Source: NORP240 sp942492445 (GTDB lineage Bacteria; Pseudomonadota; Gammaproteobacteria; Pseudomonadales; Pseudohongiellaceae). Taken from it: a DNA stretch of 64,000 nt. The DNA is taken from positions 8,293 to 72,292 of the forward strand of contig CALOEW010000030.1 of assembly GCA_942492445.1 (NCBI GenBank), in the 5' to 3' direction. The position numbers and the translations under genes are program-made. The notes below the pieces were generated by a model. It had not been told where the DNA came from, searched no databases, and worked only from the letters and a program-made list of their open reading frames with translations. This document shows, piece after piece, positions 1-8,346 of the stretch; position 1 is the stretch's first letter; each line of letters begins with the position of its first letter.

Positions 1-2563
1 TGTTCCTGACTTTCTCCGCCGCCTCCATGTAGTCCTCGATTTCATTGAAATTGAGATAGCGGTAAATGCTCCCTGCCATGGTGTCGATATTCTTCATGTA
101 GACCAGGTACTCATCCATGCTGGGAATTTGCCCCAGGGCCGCGCAAACGGCGGCCAGTTCCGAGGAGGCCAGGAATACATTGGCACCCTGCCCGAGGCGG
201 TTGGGGAAATTCCTGGTGGAAGTGGAAACCACGGTGGAATTGGGGGCTACACGAGCCTGATTGCCCATACACAGGGAACAGCCGGGCATCTCGGTTCTGG
301 CGCCGGACACGCCAAAAATATTGTATATGCCTTCCTCGGTCAGCTGGTGTTCGTCCATCTTGGTGGGTGGTGCCACCCAGAGGCGGGTCGGCAATCCACC
401 TTCCACCTGCTTGAGAACTTCACTGGCGGCCCGGAAATGTCCGATGTTGGTCATACAGGAACCAATGAAGACTTCATCGATCTTTGTGCCCTGTACTTCA
501 GACAGCGGCTTCACGTCGTCGGGATCGTTGGGGCAGGCCAGCAGCGGTTGCCTTATTTCGTTGAGGTCGATTTCGATTACTTTGTGGTACTCGGCATCCG
601 GGTCGGGTTCCAGCAGTTGCGGATTCTCCAGCCAGGCTTCCATCGCCCTGGCACGGCGCTCCAAAGTCCGGGCATCCTGATAGCCCTGGGAAATCATCCA
701 GCGCAACAGTGTCACATTGGACTTGAAGTACTCGATGATCGGTTCTTTGTTCAGTCGTATGGTGCAGCCGCCCGCCGACCGTTCGGCCGAAGCGTCGGAG
801 ATTTCAAAAGCCTGCTCCACTTTGAGATCAGGCAGGCCTTCGATCTCCAGGATGCGCCCGGAAAAGATGTTCTTCTTGCCTTTCTTGGCAATGGTCAGGT
901 CACCTGATTGAATAGCGGCATAGGGAATGGCATTGACCAGGTCCCGGAGGGTGATACCCGGCTGCATCTTCCCTTTGAAACGCACCAGGATGGATTCAGG
1001 CATGTCCAGTGGCATGACACCCGTGGCTGCGGCGAACGCTACCAGCCCGGACCCGGCGGGAAAAGAGATGCCGATGGGAAAACGGGTGTGGGAATCGCCG
1101 CCGGTGCCGACTGTGTCGGGCAGCAACATACGGTTCAGCCAGGAGTGAATGATGCCGTCTCCCGGACGCAGGGAGACACCGCCGCGTGTCTGAATGAAGT
1201 CCGGCAGGGTGTGCTGGGTTTCGATGTCCACCGGCTTTGGGTAAGCCGCGGTATGACAGAAAGACTGCATTACCAGGTCGGCGGAAAAACCCAGGCAGGC
1301 CAGGTCTTTCAGTTCGTCGCGGGTCATGGGGCCGGTGGTGTCCTGGCTGCCCACGGTGGTCATCCTGGGCTCGCAGTAGCTGCCCGGGCGCACGCCGTCA
1401 ACGCCACAGGCGCGACCTACGATTTTCTGGGCCAGGGTGTACCCCCGGTCTGATACCTCGCCGCTGACCGGCACCCGGAATACGGTCGACGCTTCCAGGT
1501 CCAGGGCCTCTCTGGCACGTTGTGTCAGGCCACGGCCGATGATAAGGGGGATGCGCCCGCCGGCACGCACCTCGTCAAGCAACACCTCGGTTTTCAGCGT
1601 GAACTCGGCCAGCAGTTCATCACTGTCATGGCGTGTCACGCGACCTTCATACACATGAATGTCGATAATGTCGCCGGTGTTCAGATTGTCGACATCACAT
1701 TCAAAGGGCAGGGCACCGGCATCCTCCATGGTGTTAAAGAAAATCGGCGCTATCTTGCCCGCGATGCAGATGCCGCCAGCACGTTTGTTCGGGACGTAGG
1801 GAATGTCGTCGCCGGTGTACCAGAGCACCGAATTGGTGGCGGATTTGCGCGATGACCCGGTTCCCATCACGTCACCGACAATGGCGACTGGAAATCCTTT
1901 CTCCTTGAGCTCGGCAATCTGTTGCTCCGCGTCGGTAACGCCTTCCCGGGGGTTCTTGTACATGGCCTTGGCATGCAGGGGGATGTCCGGCCGGGACCAG
2001 GCATCCTGGGCAGGAGAGAGGTCGTCGGTGTTGGTTTCGCCGGGAACCTTGAATACGGTGACTGTGATCACCGCCGGGAGTTCCTTGCGGGAAGTGAACC
2101 ATTCAGCGTCGGCCCAGCTCTGCATGACCCGCCGGGCATTGGCGTTGCCTGCCCTGGCCTTGGCGTCGACATCGTGGAAGGCGTCAAACATCAGCAGGGT
2201 GTGACACAGCTGATCAGCCGCCAGAGCGCCCAGTTCCCCGTCTTCGAGCAGTTCCACCAGGGTGGCAATATTGTAGCCGCCGACCATGGTGCCAAGAAGT
2301 GTAACCGCATGCTGCCGGTCGATCAGAGGCGACGAGGCATCCCCTTTTGCCAGGGCGGTCAGGAACCCTGCTTTCACGTAAGCGGCCTCATCCACGCCCG
2401 GTGGCACCCGGTTACTTATCAGGTCCAGAATAAACTCTTCCTCGCCGGCAGGAGGGTTCTTCAGGAGCTCGACGAGAGCGGCAACCTGTTCGGCGTTCAG
2501 AGGTTTGGGAACCACACCTTGCTCGGCGCGTTCGGCGACATGTTGTCTGTAGGCTTCTAGCAC
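1..2563 (-). CDS. acnB: Aconitate hydratase B (3' end outside window)
   Basis: Bifunctional aconitase / 2-methylisocitrate dehydratase of the TCA cycle, cytoplasmic, with a [4Fe-4S] cluster. The minus strand reads 854 codons without a stop from a GTG at 2563-2561 (product begins MLEAYRQHVAERAEQG) to the window edge; E. coli AcnB has 865 residues, so only the last few are missing. The cluster cysteines are visible as GSCMTN (Cys703) and PGCSLCMGN (Cys762 and Cys765), seven positions before the E. coli residues 710, 769 and 772. The N-terminal HEAT-like domain typical of AcnB rather than AcnA is present. A GAGGA Shine-Dalgarno lies about 8 bases before the GTG and fixes the start. The frame is intact throughout. 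Confidence 0.97.
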   Translation of the reverse strand, partial: MLEAYRQHVAERAEQGVVPKPLNAEQVAALVELLKNPPAGEEEFILDLISNRVPPGVDEAAYVKAGFLTALAKGDASSPLIDRQHAVTLLGTMVGGYNIATLVELLEDGELGALAADQLCHTLLMFDAFHDVDAKARAGNANARRVMQSWADAEWFTSRKELPAVITVTVFKVPGETNTDDLSPAQDAWSRPDIPLHAKAMYKNPREGVTDAEQQIAELKEKGFPVAIVGDVMGTGSSRKSATNSVLWYTGDDIPYVPNKRAGGICIAGKIAPIFFNTMEDAGALPFECDVDNLNTGDIIDIHVYEGRVTRHDSDELLAEFTLKTEVLLDEVRAGGRIPLIIGRGLTQRAREALDLEASTVFRVPVSGEVSDRGYTLAQKIVGRACGVDGVRPGSYCEPRMTTVGSQDTTGPMTRDELKDLACLGFSADLVMQSFCHTAAYPKPVDIETQHTLPDFIQTRGGVSLRPGDGIIHSWLNRMLLPDTVGTGGDSHTRFPIGISFPAGSGLVAFAAATGVMPLDMPESILVRFKGKMQPGITLRDLVNAIPYAAIQSGDLTIAKKGKKNIFSGRILEIEGLPDLKVEQAFEISDASAERSAGGCTIRLNKEPIIEYFKSNVTLLRWMISQGYQDARTLERRARAMEAWLENPQLLEPDPDAEYHKVIEIDLNEIRQPLLACPNDPDDVKPLSEVQGTKIDEVFIGSCMTNIGHFRAASEVLKQVEGGLPTRLWVAPPTKMDEHQLTEEGIYNIFGVSGARTEMPGCSLCMGNQARVAPNSTVVSTSTRNFPNRLGQGANVFLASSELAAVCAALGQIPSMDEYLVYMKNIDTMAGSIYRYLNFNEIEDYMEAAEKVRN

Positions 2564-2837
2564 TGATTAGTCCTCGATTGTTTTACAAGCTTGAGTTGGG
2601 CGACGACCTGGGAAACCCGGTATCAGGTGCCGCTGAGCGTTGCGGTGCTTTCTCCGGGGTTCATAGCTGATGAGTTTCAGGGCCACCGCTGTCGGAGCAG
2701 GAAAAGTCGCTTGCGCGGGATGAAGAGTACGGCTTGCTGATGAACATCAGGACGACGTCGTGCCGTCAAAACCGGCCCGAATTCTACTGGAATCAGGGCG
2801 GAAAATCCAGTTTGCCAATTGCGCAGTGTCCGGGCAA

Positions 2838-2890
2838 CGAACCTGGGTGCCGGGAATACGCTTCATGGACCCGGGTCCGTGCCAGGTTCG
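2838..2890. repeat. Nested palindrome upstream of DUF1289 gene
   Basis: A perfect 9-bp inverted repeat (CGAACCTGG at 2838-2846 and CCAGGTTCG at 2882-2890) encloses the 12-bp palindrome GGACCCGGGTCC at 2867-2878. There is no T-run, so it is not a classical terminator. It could be an operator or a transcribed hairpin. Function unknown. Confidence 0.4.
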
Positions 2891-2926
2891 CGACCTGATT
2901 CCCCGACGCAATAAGGCTGCCCCGGG

Positions 2927-2955
2927 TTGTTAAAGTGTTACTTCGGGGGTAGGAT
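2927..2955 (+). promoter_or_regulatory. Candidate sigma-70 promoter of the DUF1289 gene
   Basis: TTGTTA at 2927-2932 and TAGGAT at 2950-2955, each 4/6 to consensus, separated by exactly 17 bases. It would start RNA near 2962, shortly before the ATG at 2984, which argues against the longer TTG start at 2927. Confidence 0.45.
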
Positions 2956-2983
2956 TTCCCGATTGTCCGGGACTCAGTGGCAG

Positions 2984-3451
2984 ATGAAAAAAATACGAAC
3001 TCCCTGCATCGGAATCTGTTCAACAACCTCGGTGGGCGACTTTATCTGCCGGGGTTGCAAGCGCTATTCCTTCGAGGTCATCAACTGGAACGCCTACAGC
3101 GACGAGGAAAAACTGGCCGTGCTGAGCCGGGTTGAGAAGCTCAATGTACAGATTCTCCAGAACCGGCTGGAACTGGTTTCCGAGCAACGGCTTCGACAGG
3201 GGCTGAACGCCCGCAGGGTACCTTACGACGAAGCGTTGTCACCCTATTGCTGGGTGCACAACCTGCTGAAGCGATGCCACGACCGGATCGATTCCCTGGA
3301 GGAATTCGGGTTGGAGGTCAGGGCCGAATACCGGCACGTTGATTTGTCGAAACTCTGTGAACAGATAGACCAGGAGATTCTGGCCCTGTGCGAGGCGCAT
3401 TTTGTCCGTTACCTGGCGGCTCCCGGGCTGCGACTGGCGGACCCGGGCTGA
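2984..3451 (+). CDS. DUF1289 domain protein
   Basis: 155-residue protein beginning MKKIRTPCIGICSTTSVGDF. The DUF1289 signature is the N-terminal cysteine set Cys8-x3-Cys12 and Cys22-x2-Cys25 followed by a conserved aromatic/Arg stretch (RGCKRYSFEVINW), probably a metal-binding knuckle. The C-terminal 100 residues are helical and charged, as in the longer pseudomonad homologues. Molecular function is not established for the family. I chose the ATG at 2984, not the TTG at 2927, because the Cys motif is always close to the N terminus and a candidate promoter ends at 2955. The gene converges with lpxH, leaving only 5 bases between the stop codons. Confidence 0.8.
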   Translation: MKKIRTPCIGICSTTSVGDFICRGCKRYSFEVINWNAYSDEEKLAVLSRVEKLNVQILQNRLELVSEQRLRQGLNARRVPYDEALSPYCWVHNLLKRCHDRIDSLEEFGLEVRAEYRHVDLSKLCEQIDQEILALCEAHFVRYLAAPGLRLADPG

Positions 3452-3456
3452 ACAGT

Positions 3457-4200
3457 TCAGGATTCAGGCAGCGGGAAACTGTGCAGTGTTACCTGGCCCT
3501 GGCTGTCAATTTGAGCGTACCATCCCGACCGGTCCCAGTCGCCGAGCACCACGCGATGACGCTGTTCCGGCCTGCCGCCCGGTTGTTCCAATAACAGTTC
3601 GTGCACCGCCGGACGGTGAGTGTGGCCGTGGATCAGGGTGTCCGCCCGCAGATCCGTCAACATCCTGGCGACGGCGCCTTCGGTGGCATCCATGATCTCA
3701 GCGGCGTTGCCGGTCGTTGCCTCCCTGCTTTGCTGACGTGCCTGTCGGGCGAATGCCTGGCGTTGCGCCAGGGGTTGTGCCAGAAATTCCCGTTGCCAGT
3801 CTGGATTTCTCACCAGATTGCGGAATTTCTGGTAGTCGGTGTCCCTGGTGCAGAGTATGTCGCCGTGCAGCAGCGCGATCCGTTTGCCGGCTACACTCAG
3901 CAGCTGGGGTTCTTCCAGCAGGGCAGCATTGCAGCGATCGGCATACTCGGCACCAATGAGGAAATCGCGGTTGCCGTGCATCAGGTAAATCTCGGTACCC
4001 CGGTCGGCCAGCTTTCGAAGTTCAACCGCGATTTCGTCGGCCAGCGGATTCGGCGCATCGTCGCCGATCCACACGTCGAACAGGTCACCGAGGATATAAA
4101 GCCGGGGGCAGGTGTGAGCCTTGTTCCGCAGAAAACCGATCAGTGCCGCGGTGATGTCGGGCCGGTGGTCTACAAGGTGCAGGTCTGAAATCAACAGCAA
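3457..4200 (-). CDS. lpxH: UDP-2,3-diacylglucosamine diphosphatase
   Basis: Fourth step of lipid A synthesis: hydrolyses UDP-2,3-diacylglucosamine to lipid X and UMP at the inner face of the cytoplasmic membrane. 247 residues, normal length. Calcineurin-type phosphoesterase metal motifs are all present in order: SDLHL (Asp6, His8), LGDLFDVWIGDD (Asp39), HGNRDF (Asn77), LLHGD (His112) and HGHTHRP near residue 193. No ATG or GTG is available: an in-frame TGA lies seven codons upstream, so the start must be TTG at 4200 or TTG at 4194. It lies directly downstream of ppiB on the same strand, the same pairing as in Pseudomonas, and the two are probably cotranscribed. Confidence 0.95.
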   Translation of the reverse strand: MLLISDLHLVDHRPDITAALIGFLRNKAHTCPRLYILGDLFDVWIGDDAPNPLADEIAVELRKLADRGTEIYLMHGNRDFLIGAEYADRCNAALLEEPQLLSVAGKRIALLHGDILCTRDTDYQKFRNLVRNPDWQREFLAQPLAQRQAFARQARQQSREATTGNAAEIMDATEGAVARMLTDLRADTLIHGHTHRPAVHELLLEQPGGRPEQRHRVVLGDWDRSGWYAQIDSQGQVTLHSFPLPES

Positions 4201-4224
4201 AGCGGAATTGGTCCCGGTTCAAGG

Positions 4225-4722
4225 CTAGTCATTTACCACACGGGCCGATTCGATCAGGATGTCGTCCAGCGGAACGTCCTGATGACCCATGGCACTGCCG
4301 GTTTTACAACCCCGGATCTTGTCTACCACGTCCATGCCGTCGACAACTTTGCCGAACACCGCATAACCCCAACCCTGGGGCGAGCGGTCCCGGTGATTGA
4401 GAAAATCGTTGTCGTTGATATTGATAAAGAACTGGGCCGTGGCGGAATGCGGATCCATGGTGCGGGCCATGGCGACAGTGCCGGTAGCGTTGGTCAGGCC
4501 GTTGTCTGCCTCGTTTTCGATCGGCGTGCCGGTGGCCTTCTGTTTCATGCCGGGTTCAAATCCGCCGCCCTGGATCATGAAATTGTCGATGACACGGTGA
4601 AAGATCGTCCCGTCGTAGAAACCCTTTTCCACGTAATCACGAAAATTTCCCGCACTTGTCGGTGCGCGATCATAATCCAGTTCCAGGGTGATGGTTCCCA
4701 GGCTGGTGTTCAGTTCAATCAT
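4225..4722 (-). CDS. ppiB: Cytoplasmic peptidyl-prolyl cis-trans isomerase B (cyclophilin)
   Basis: 165-residue cyclophilin that catalyses prolyl isomerisation in the cytoplasm. Active-site motifs FHRVIDNFMIQGG and TAQFFIN (catalytic Arg, Phe, Met and Gln) are intact. The start is the ATG at 4722-4720 (MIELNTSLGTITLELD), preceded by AAGGA at a good distance. The frame stays open for about 30 codons upstream, but that extension lacks a cleavable signal peptide and the cytoplasmic family starts here. The gene is divergent from glnS, with about 200 bases of regulatory space, and precedes lpxH. Confidence 0.95.
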   Translation of the reverse strand: MIELNTSLGTITLELDYDRAPTSAGNFRDYVEKGFYDGTIFHRVIDNFMIQGGGFEPGMKQKATGTPIENEADNGLTNATGTVAMARTMDPHSATAQFFININDNDFLNHRDRSPQGWGYAVFGKVVDGMDVVDKIRGCKTGSAMGHQDVPLDDILIESARVVND

Positions 4723-4883
4723 GGTTTTTTCCTTGGTTAAACAGCGCATTTCCGCCAGTTTTCCCCATGCATTGACTGTTGTCATCACGAGGGTCAACAG
4801 CCGGAAAATTGACACCGGGTCAATTAATTGGAGGTTGCCTGAAAACTGGGGTTCCCGGCCTTATGGGAACTGCGTGAACGGGC

Positions 4884-4889
4884 TATAAT
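4884..4889 (+). promoter_or_regulatory. Candidate -10 element of glnS
   Basis: Perfect TATAAT at 4884-4889, 37 bases before the preferred glnS ATG. The hexamer at the 17-base position upstream (TTATGG, 4861-4866) is only a weak -35. RNA start would be near 4896. Confidence 0.4.
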
Positions 4890-4925
4890 ACGGCTTTTGA
4901 CCAGCATGAGGAAGTGCAAGCCCAG

Positions 4926-6695
4926 ATGCCACCGTCCCAGTCAGGCAACAAGCCGCAAAACCCCCAGGGCCAATCGAAAGGCTCCAGATCGAGCTCCAAC
5001 TTCATCCGTCACCTGATCGAGCAAGACCTGGCTTCCGGAAAATACGGAGGCAGAGTACATACCCGGTTTCCGCCGGAGCCGAACGGTTACCTGCACATTG
5101 GCCATGCCAAATCGATCTGCCTGAATTTCTCCCTGGCACAGGAATATGGCGGGCGTTGCAATCTGCGCTTTGATGACACCAATCCAGCCAGGGAAAGCCA
5201 GGAGTATGTCGATGCCATCAAGGAGAACATTCTGTGGCTGGGATTTCAGTGGCATGGTGAAGTCCGCTATGCGTCAGATTATTTCGAAAAACTGTACCAG
5301 TTCGCCGTGCAGCTGATCCGCAGTGGCAAAGCCTATGTCTGCAGCCTCACTGCTCACCAGGCAAGAGAATATCGTGGCACGCTGACCGAACCGGGTCGTA
5401 ACAGCCCTGACCGGGACAGGTCGGTAGAGGACAACCTGGAAATGTTCGAACGCATGCGTGCGGGCGAATTCACCGATGGCGAATACAGCCTGAGGGCACG
5501 CATTGACATGGCGTCTCCGAATGTCACAATGCGAGATCCGGTTCTCTACCGGATACGCCATGTGACCCATCACCAGACCGGGGATACATGGTGCATCTAC
5601 CCCACCTACGATTACACCCACTGCCTGTCAGACGCGATAGAAGGCATAACCCACTCGCTGTGCACCCTTGAGTTCGAGGACCACCGCCCGCTGTACAACT
5701 GGATACTGCAAAACCTGGACCTGGACAGCATACGCCGGGTGAGCGATCTGGCGGATTCGGACTACGAATACGTGTTGCCGGAGCAGACTGAATTTGCCAA
5801 GCTGCGGATCAACTACACCATGGGCGGCAAGCGAAATCTCAAGGACATGGTGGAGACGGGTGTAGTCCACGGCTGGGACGACCCGAGAATGAATACCCTG
5901 GCAGGGCTGAGGCGCCGCGGAGTCACGCCGGCTGCTATCCGCAATTTCTGCGAGATGGTCGGGGTGGCGCGAAGTGAAAGTGTCGTGGACATGGGCATGC
6001 TGGAACATTGCATCCGTGAGGATCTTGACAGGAATGCGCCGCGAGTCATGTGTGTCCTGGCCCCTCTTAAAGTGACGTTAAGCAATGTGGATGATTCGGC
6101 CGAGTCGGTGTTGAAGATGCCGAATCATCCGAAGGACGAATCCATGGGATTCCGGGAGGTGCCGTTCACCCGCGATATTTACATCGATCGCAGTGATTTC
6201 GAGGTGGAACCACCGCCGGGTTTCAAGCGCCTTAAACCGGGCGGCGAAGTCCGGCTGCGGGGCGCCTATGTCATCCGCTGCGATGAGGTGGTCAGGGGCG
6301 AATCCGGAGAAGTGACCGAGCTGGTCTGTTCTATCGACCCGGAAACTCTGGGGAGAAACCCGGAAGGCCGCAAGGTCAAGGGCGTGATTCACTGGGTCTC
6401 CGCAAGCGCCGGGCTGCCGGTGAAGGTCAGACTTTACGACCGACTGTTTGTGGCGGAAAATCCCGAGGACAAGTCCATAGAGGATTATCGTGACTGTCTG
6501 AATCCGGAATCGTTGATCGAGCTGGATGGCTGTGTGGTTGAACCTTCCGTGACCAAGACCGAGACCGGGGCGGGATTCCAGTTCGAAAGGGAAGGGTATT
6601 TCTGTATCGACAGGTCTGATTCAGAAGGCGGCGCTCTGGTATTCAATCGAACCATCACCCTGCGTGACTCCTGGAATCCAACCGGGCGGGGGTGA
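4926..6695 (+). CDS. glnS: Glutamine-tRNA ligase
   Basis: Class I synthetase charging tRNA-Gln; about 589 residues against 554 in E. coli. HIGH motif at residues 57-60 (GYLHIGHAKS), then WDDPRM and the C-terminal beta-barrel anticodon-binding domains. The extra length is an N-terminal Gln/Ser/Pro-rich tail of about 23 residues. The KMSKS-equivalent loop reads MGGKRNL (residues 299-305), whereas E. coli has VMSKRKL; the lysine is kept but Met-Ser is replaced. An upstream GTG at 4914 is possible but sits directly against the AGGA ribosome site, so ATG 4926 is preferred. The stop overlaps the cysS GTG by four bases, suggesting translational coupling. Confidence 0.95.
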   Translation: MPPSQSGNKPQNPQGQSKGSRSSSNFIRHLIEQDLASGKYGGRVHTRFPPEPNGYLHIGHAKSICLNFSLAQEYGGRCNLRFDDTNPARESQEYVDAIKENILWLGFQWHGEVRYASDYFEKLYQFAVQLIRSGKAYVCSLTAHQAREYRGTLTEPGRNSPDRDRSVEDNLEMFERMRAGEFTDGEYSLRARIDMASPNVTMRDPVLYRIRHVTHHQTGDTWCIYPTYDYTHCLSDAIEGITHSLCTLEFEDHRPLYNWILQNLDLDSIRRVSDLADSDYEYVLPEQTEFAKLRINYTMGGKRNLKDMVETGVVHGWDDPRMNTLAGLRRRGVTPAAIRNFCEMVGVARSESVVDMGMLEHCIREDLDRNAPRVMCVLAPLKVTLSNVDDSAESVLKMPNHPKDESMGFREVPFTRDIYIDRSDFEVEPPPGFKRLKPGGEVRLRGAYVIRCDEVVRGESGEVTELVCSIDPETLGRNPEGRKVKGVIHWVSASAGLPVKVRLYDRLFVAENPEDKSIEDYRDCLNPESLIELDGCVVEPSVTKTETGAGFQFEREGYFCIDRSDSEGGALVFNRTITLRDSWNPTGRG

Positions 6696-8107
6696 GTGTG
6701 TCGATGCTGAAGAATGTCGAAATCAAAATTTATAACACCCTGACTCAGCGTAAGGAAACACTCCAGCCCATCGAGCCCGGCCGGATCAGGATCTACGTTT
6801 GTGGCATCACGACCTACGACTACAGTCATCTCGGTCATGCCCGGATGCTGGTCGCTTTTGACATCGTGGTGCGCTACCTGCGGGCCAGAGGGTTCGACGT
6901 TACCTATGTTCGCAATATAACTGATATCGATGACAAGATTCTGAAGCGGGCCAGGGAGAACGATGAATTGTTCTCCGATCTCACTGCCCGGTTTATCGAC
7001 GCCATGCACGAGGACGAACGCGCCCTTGCCATCCTTCCGCCCGACATCGAACCCCGTGCAACGGAACACATTTCGGAAATTATCGCCCTGATCGAAAAAC
7101 TCATCGAGCGGGAGTACGCCTACCGCGTCGCTAACGGCGATGTCTATTTCGATGTTGAAAGTTTTCCAGCCTATGGCGCACTGTCCAAGAAAAACCCTGA
7201 AGATCTGCTGGCAGGAGCCCGCGTGGAGGTCGGCGAACTGAAGCGCGATCCTAGAGATTTTGCTCTCTGGAAAGCGGCCCAGGACGGCGAGGTAGGGTGG
7301 GATTCACCCTGGGGGTACGGGCGCCCGGGCTGGCATATCGAGTGTTCCGCCATGTCGACAAACTGCCTCGGTGAACACTTCGACATTCATGGCGGGGGCT
7401 CCGATCTGATGTTTCCCCACCATGAAAACGAAATCGCTCAATCGGAGGCGGCCAGTGGCCGGAAATTCGCCAACATCTGGATGCACAATGGCCCACTTCG
7501 GGTGGATGACGAGAAAATGTCCAAGTCCCTTGGCAATTTTTTCACTATCCGGGAGGTGCTGAAAAGTTACGATGCCGAGGTGGTCCGTTACCTGCTCGTT
7601 GCCAGCCAGTACCGCAGCCCGATCAACTATTCGGAACAGAACCTGAAACAGGCTGCAAGCTCGCTGGAACGGCTGTATTCGGCCTTGAAGGATGTGGATA
7701 CCAGCGGAGTCAAGTCCCTGGTGAACGGGCGTTTCGAAAAAGCTTTCTACGCCGCCATGGATGACGATTTCAATACCGCGGAGGGTGTCAAGGTGCTTTT
7801 CGATATCGCCCGTGAAATCAACCGCTGCAAAAATGCAGATTCCCATAAGGCGGCGCAACTGGCTGAACTGCTGGTGCGCCTGGGCAGGATTCTGGGACTG
7901 TTGCAGGCGTCACCGGCTGCGTTCCTGCAGGGCAGTGTCGGATCGGAAGTGGAGCCGGCTTACATCGAGTCGTTACTGGAAAAGCGTCGGCAGGCGCGGG
8001 TTGACAAGGATTGGCACACGGCCGATGCCATACGCGAGGAGCTGAGCCGGCTCAACGTTGTGGTCGAAGACTCGGCGGAGGGCAGCACCTGGCGTATTGA
8101 ACGATGA
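6692..8107 (+). CDS. cysS: Cysteine-tRNA ligase
   Basis: Class I synthetase charging tRNA-Cys; 471 residues (E. coli 461). The HIGH-type motif YSHLGHAR follows the zinc-binding CGITTYD; further zinc ligands lie in WHIECSAM and the HHENE segment; the KMSKS loop is exact (DEKMSKSLGNFF). The frame starts at GTG 6692 with a GTGA overlap with the glnS stop; ATG at 6704 (MLKNVEIKIYNTL) is an alternative close to the usual family N terminus. The glnS-cysS pair followed by tRNA genes is the pseudomonad arrangement. Confidence 0.95.
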   Translation: MSVSMLKNVEIKIYNTLTQRKETLQPIEPGRIRIYVCGITTYDYSHLGHARMLVAFDIVVRYLRARGFDVTYVRNITDIDDKILKRARENDELFSDLTARFIDAMHEDERALAILPPDIEPRATEHISEIIALIEKLIEREYAYRVANGDVYFDVESFPAYGALSKKNPEDLLAGARVEVGELKRDPRDFALWKAAQDGEVGWDSPWGYGRPGWHIECSAMSTNCLGEHFDIHGGGSDLMFPHHENEIAQSEAASGRKFANIWMHNGPLRVDDEKMSKSLGNFFTIREVLKSYDAEVVRYLLVASQYRSPINYSEQNLKQAASSLERLYSALKDVDTSGVKSLVNGRFEKAFYAAMDDDFNTAEGVKVLFDIAREINRCKNADSHKAAQLAELLVRLGRILGLLQASPAAFLQGSVGSEVEPAYIESLLEKRRQARVDKDWHTADAIREELSRLNVVVEDSAEGSTWRIER

Positions 8108-8154
8108 TCCCCTGCCGGCCTCTGAAACCGGCCTCTGGCGGGCCGAATCAAGCA

Positions 8155-8183
8155 TTGACTGGCCGCAGTCTCATGAGTATTAT
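8155..8183 (+). promoter_or_regulatory. Sigma-70 promoter of the tRNA-Pro/tRNA-His unit
   Basis: TTGACT at 8155-8160 and TATTAT at 8178-8183, each 5/6 to consensus, with exactly 17 bases between. RNA would start near 8190, about 22 bases before tRNA-Pro. This is the best promoter match in the window. Confidence 0.7.
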
Positions 8184-8212
8184 CCCTGCCTCCTGAAAAT
8201 AATGTGCCCAGT

Positions 8213-8289
8213 CGGGGTATAGCGCAGTCTGGTAGCGCGCTTGCTTTGGGAGCAAGATGTCGGGAGTTCAAATCTCTCTACCCCGACCA
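8213..8289 (+). tRNA. tRNA-Pro (anticodon TGG)
   Basis: 77 bases forming a complete cloverleaf: acceptor CGGGGTA pairing with TACCCCG, D-arm with AGTCTGGTA, anticodon stem CTTGC/GCAAG with TGG at 8247-8249, T-arm with GTTCAAATC, and an encoded CCA at 8287-8289. It follows cysS and reads all CCN proline codons by wobble. A T6 run follows after one base. Confidence 0.95.
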
Positions 8290-8305
8290 GTTTTTTCATC
8301 TTGAT

Positions 8306-8346
8306 GGTGACCGTAGCTCAGTTGGTAGAGCCCCGGACTGTGACTC
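8306..8346 (+). pseudogene. tRNA-His 5' half, truncated after the anticodon
   Basis: The sequence matches tRNA-His from the acceptor 5' strand (GGTGACCG) through the D-arm (GCTCAGTTGGTAGAGC), the 5' anticodon stem CCGGA and the anticodon loop with GTG, then stops matching after two or three bases of the 3' anticodon stem. The expected 3' stem, T-arm, acceptor 3' strand and CCA are absent; the sequence runs straight into serine hydrolase coding DNA. It cannot make a functional tRNA. It lies 16 bases after tRNA-Pro in the same transcript. Confidence 0.8.

Larger units (their letters stand above)
2564..2983. other. Divergent intergenic region acnB / DUF1289
   Basis: 420 bases without a gene between divergent acnB and the DUF1289 gene. 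It holds a candidate promoter for the rightward gene and a palindromic cluster at 2838-2890, both listed separately. I see no convincing ORF, tRNA or riboswitch in the remainder. Confidence 0.6.

Noticed and set aside
128..2560. Several long plus-strand ORFs opposite acnB
   Set aside because: They are antisense shadows; the minus strand encodes full-length AcnB with all cluster cysteines.
4723..4815. N-terminal extension of PpiB as a signal peptide
   Set aside because: The extension has no h-region/cleavage pattern, and the downstream ATG has a good AAGGA site and family-typical start.
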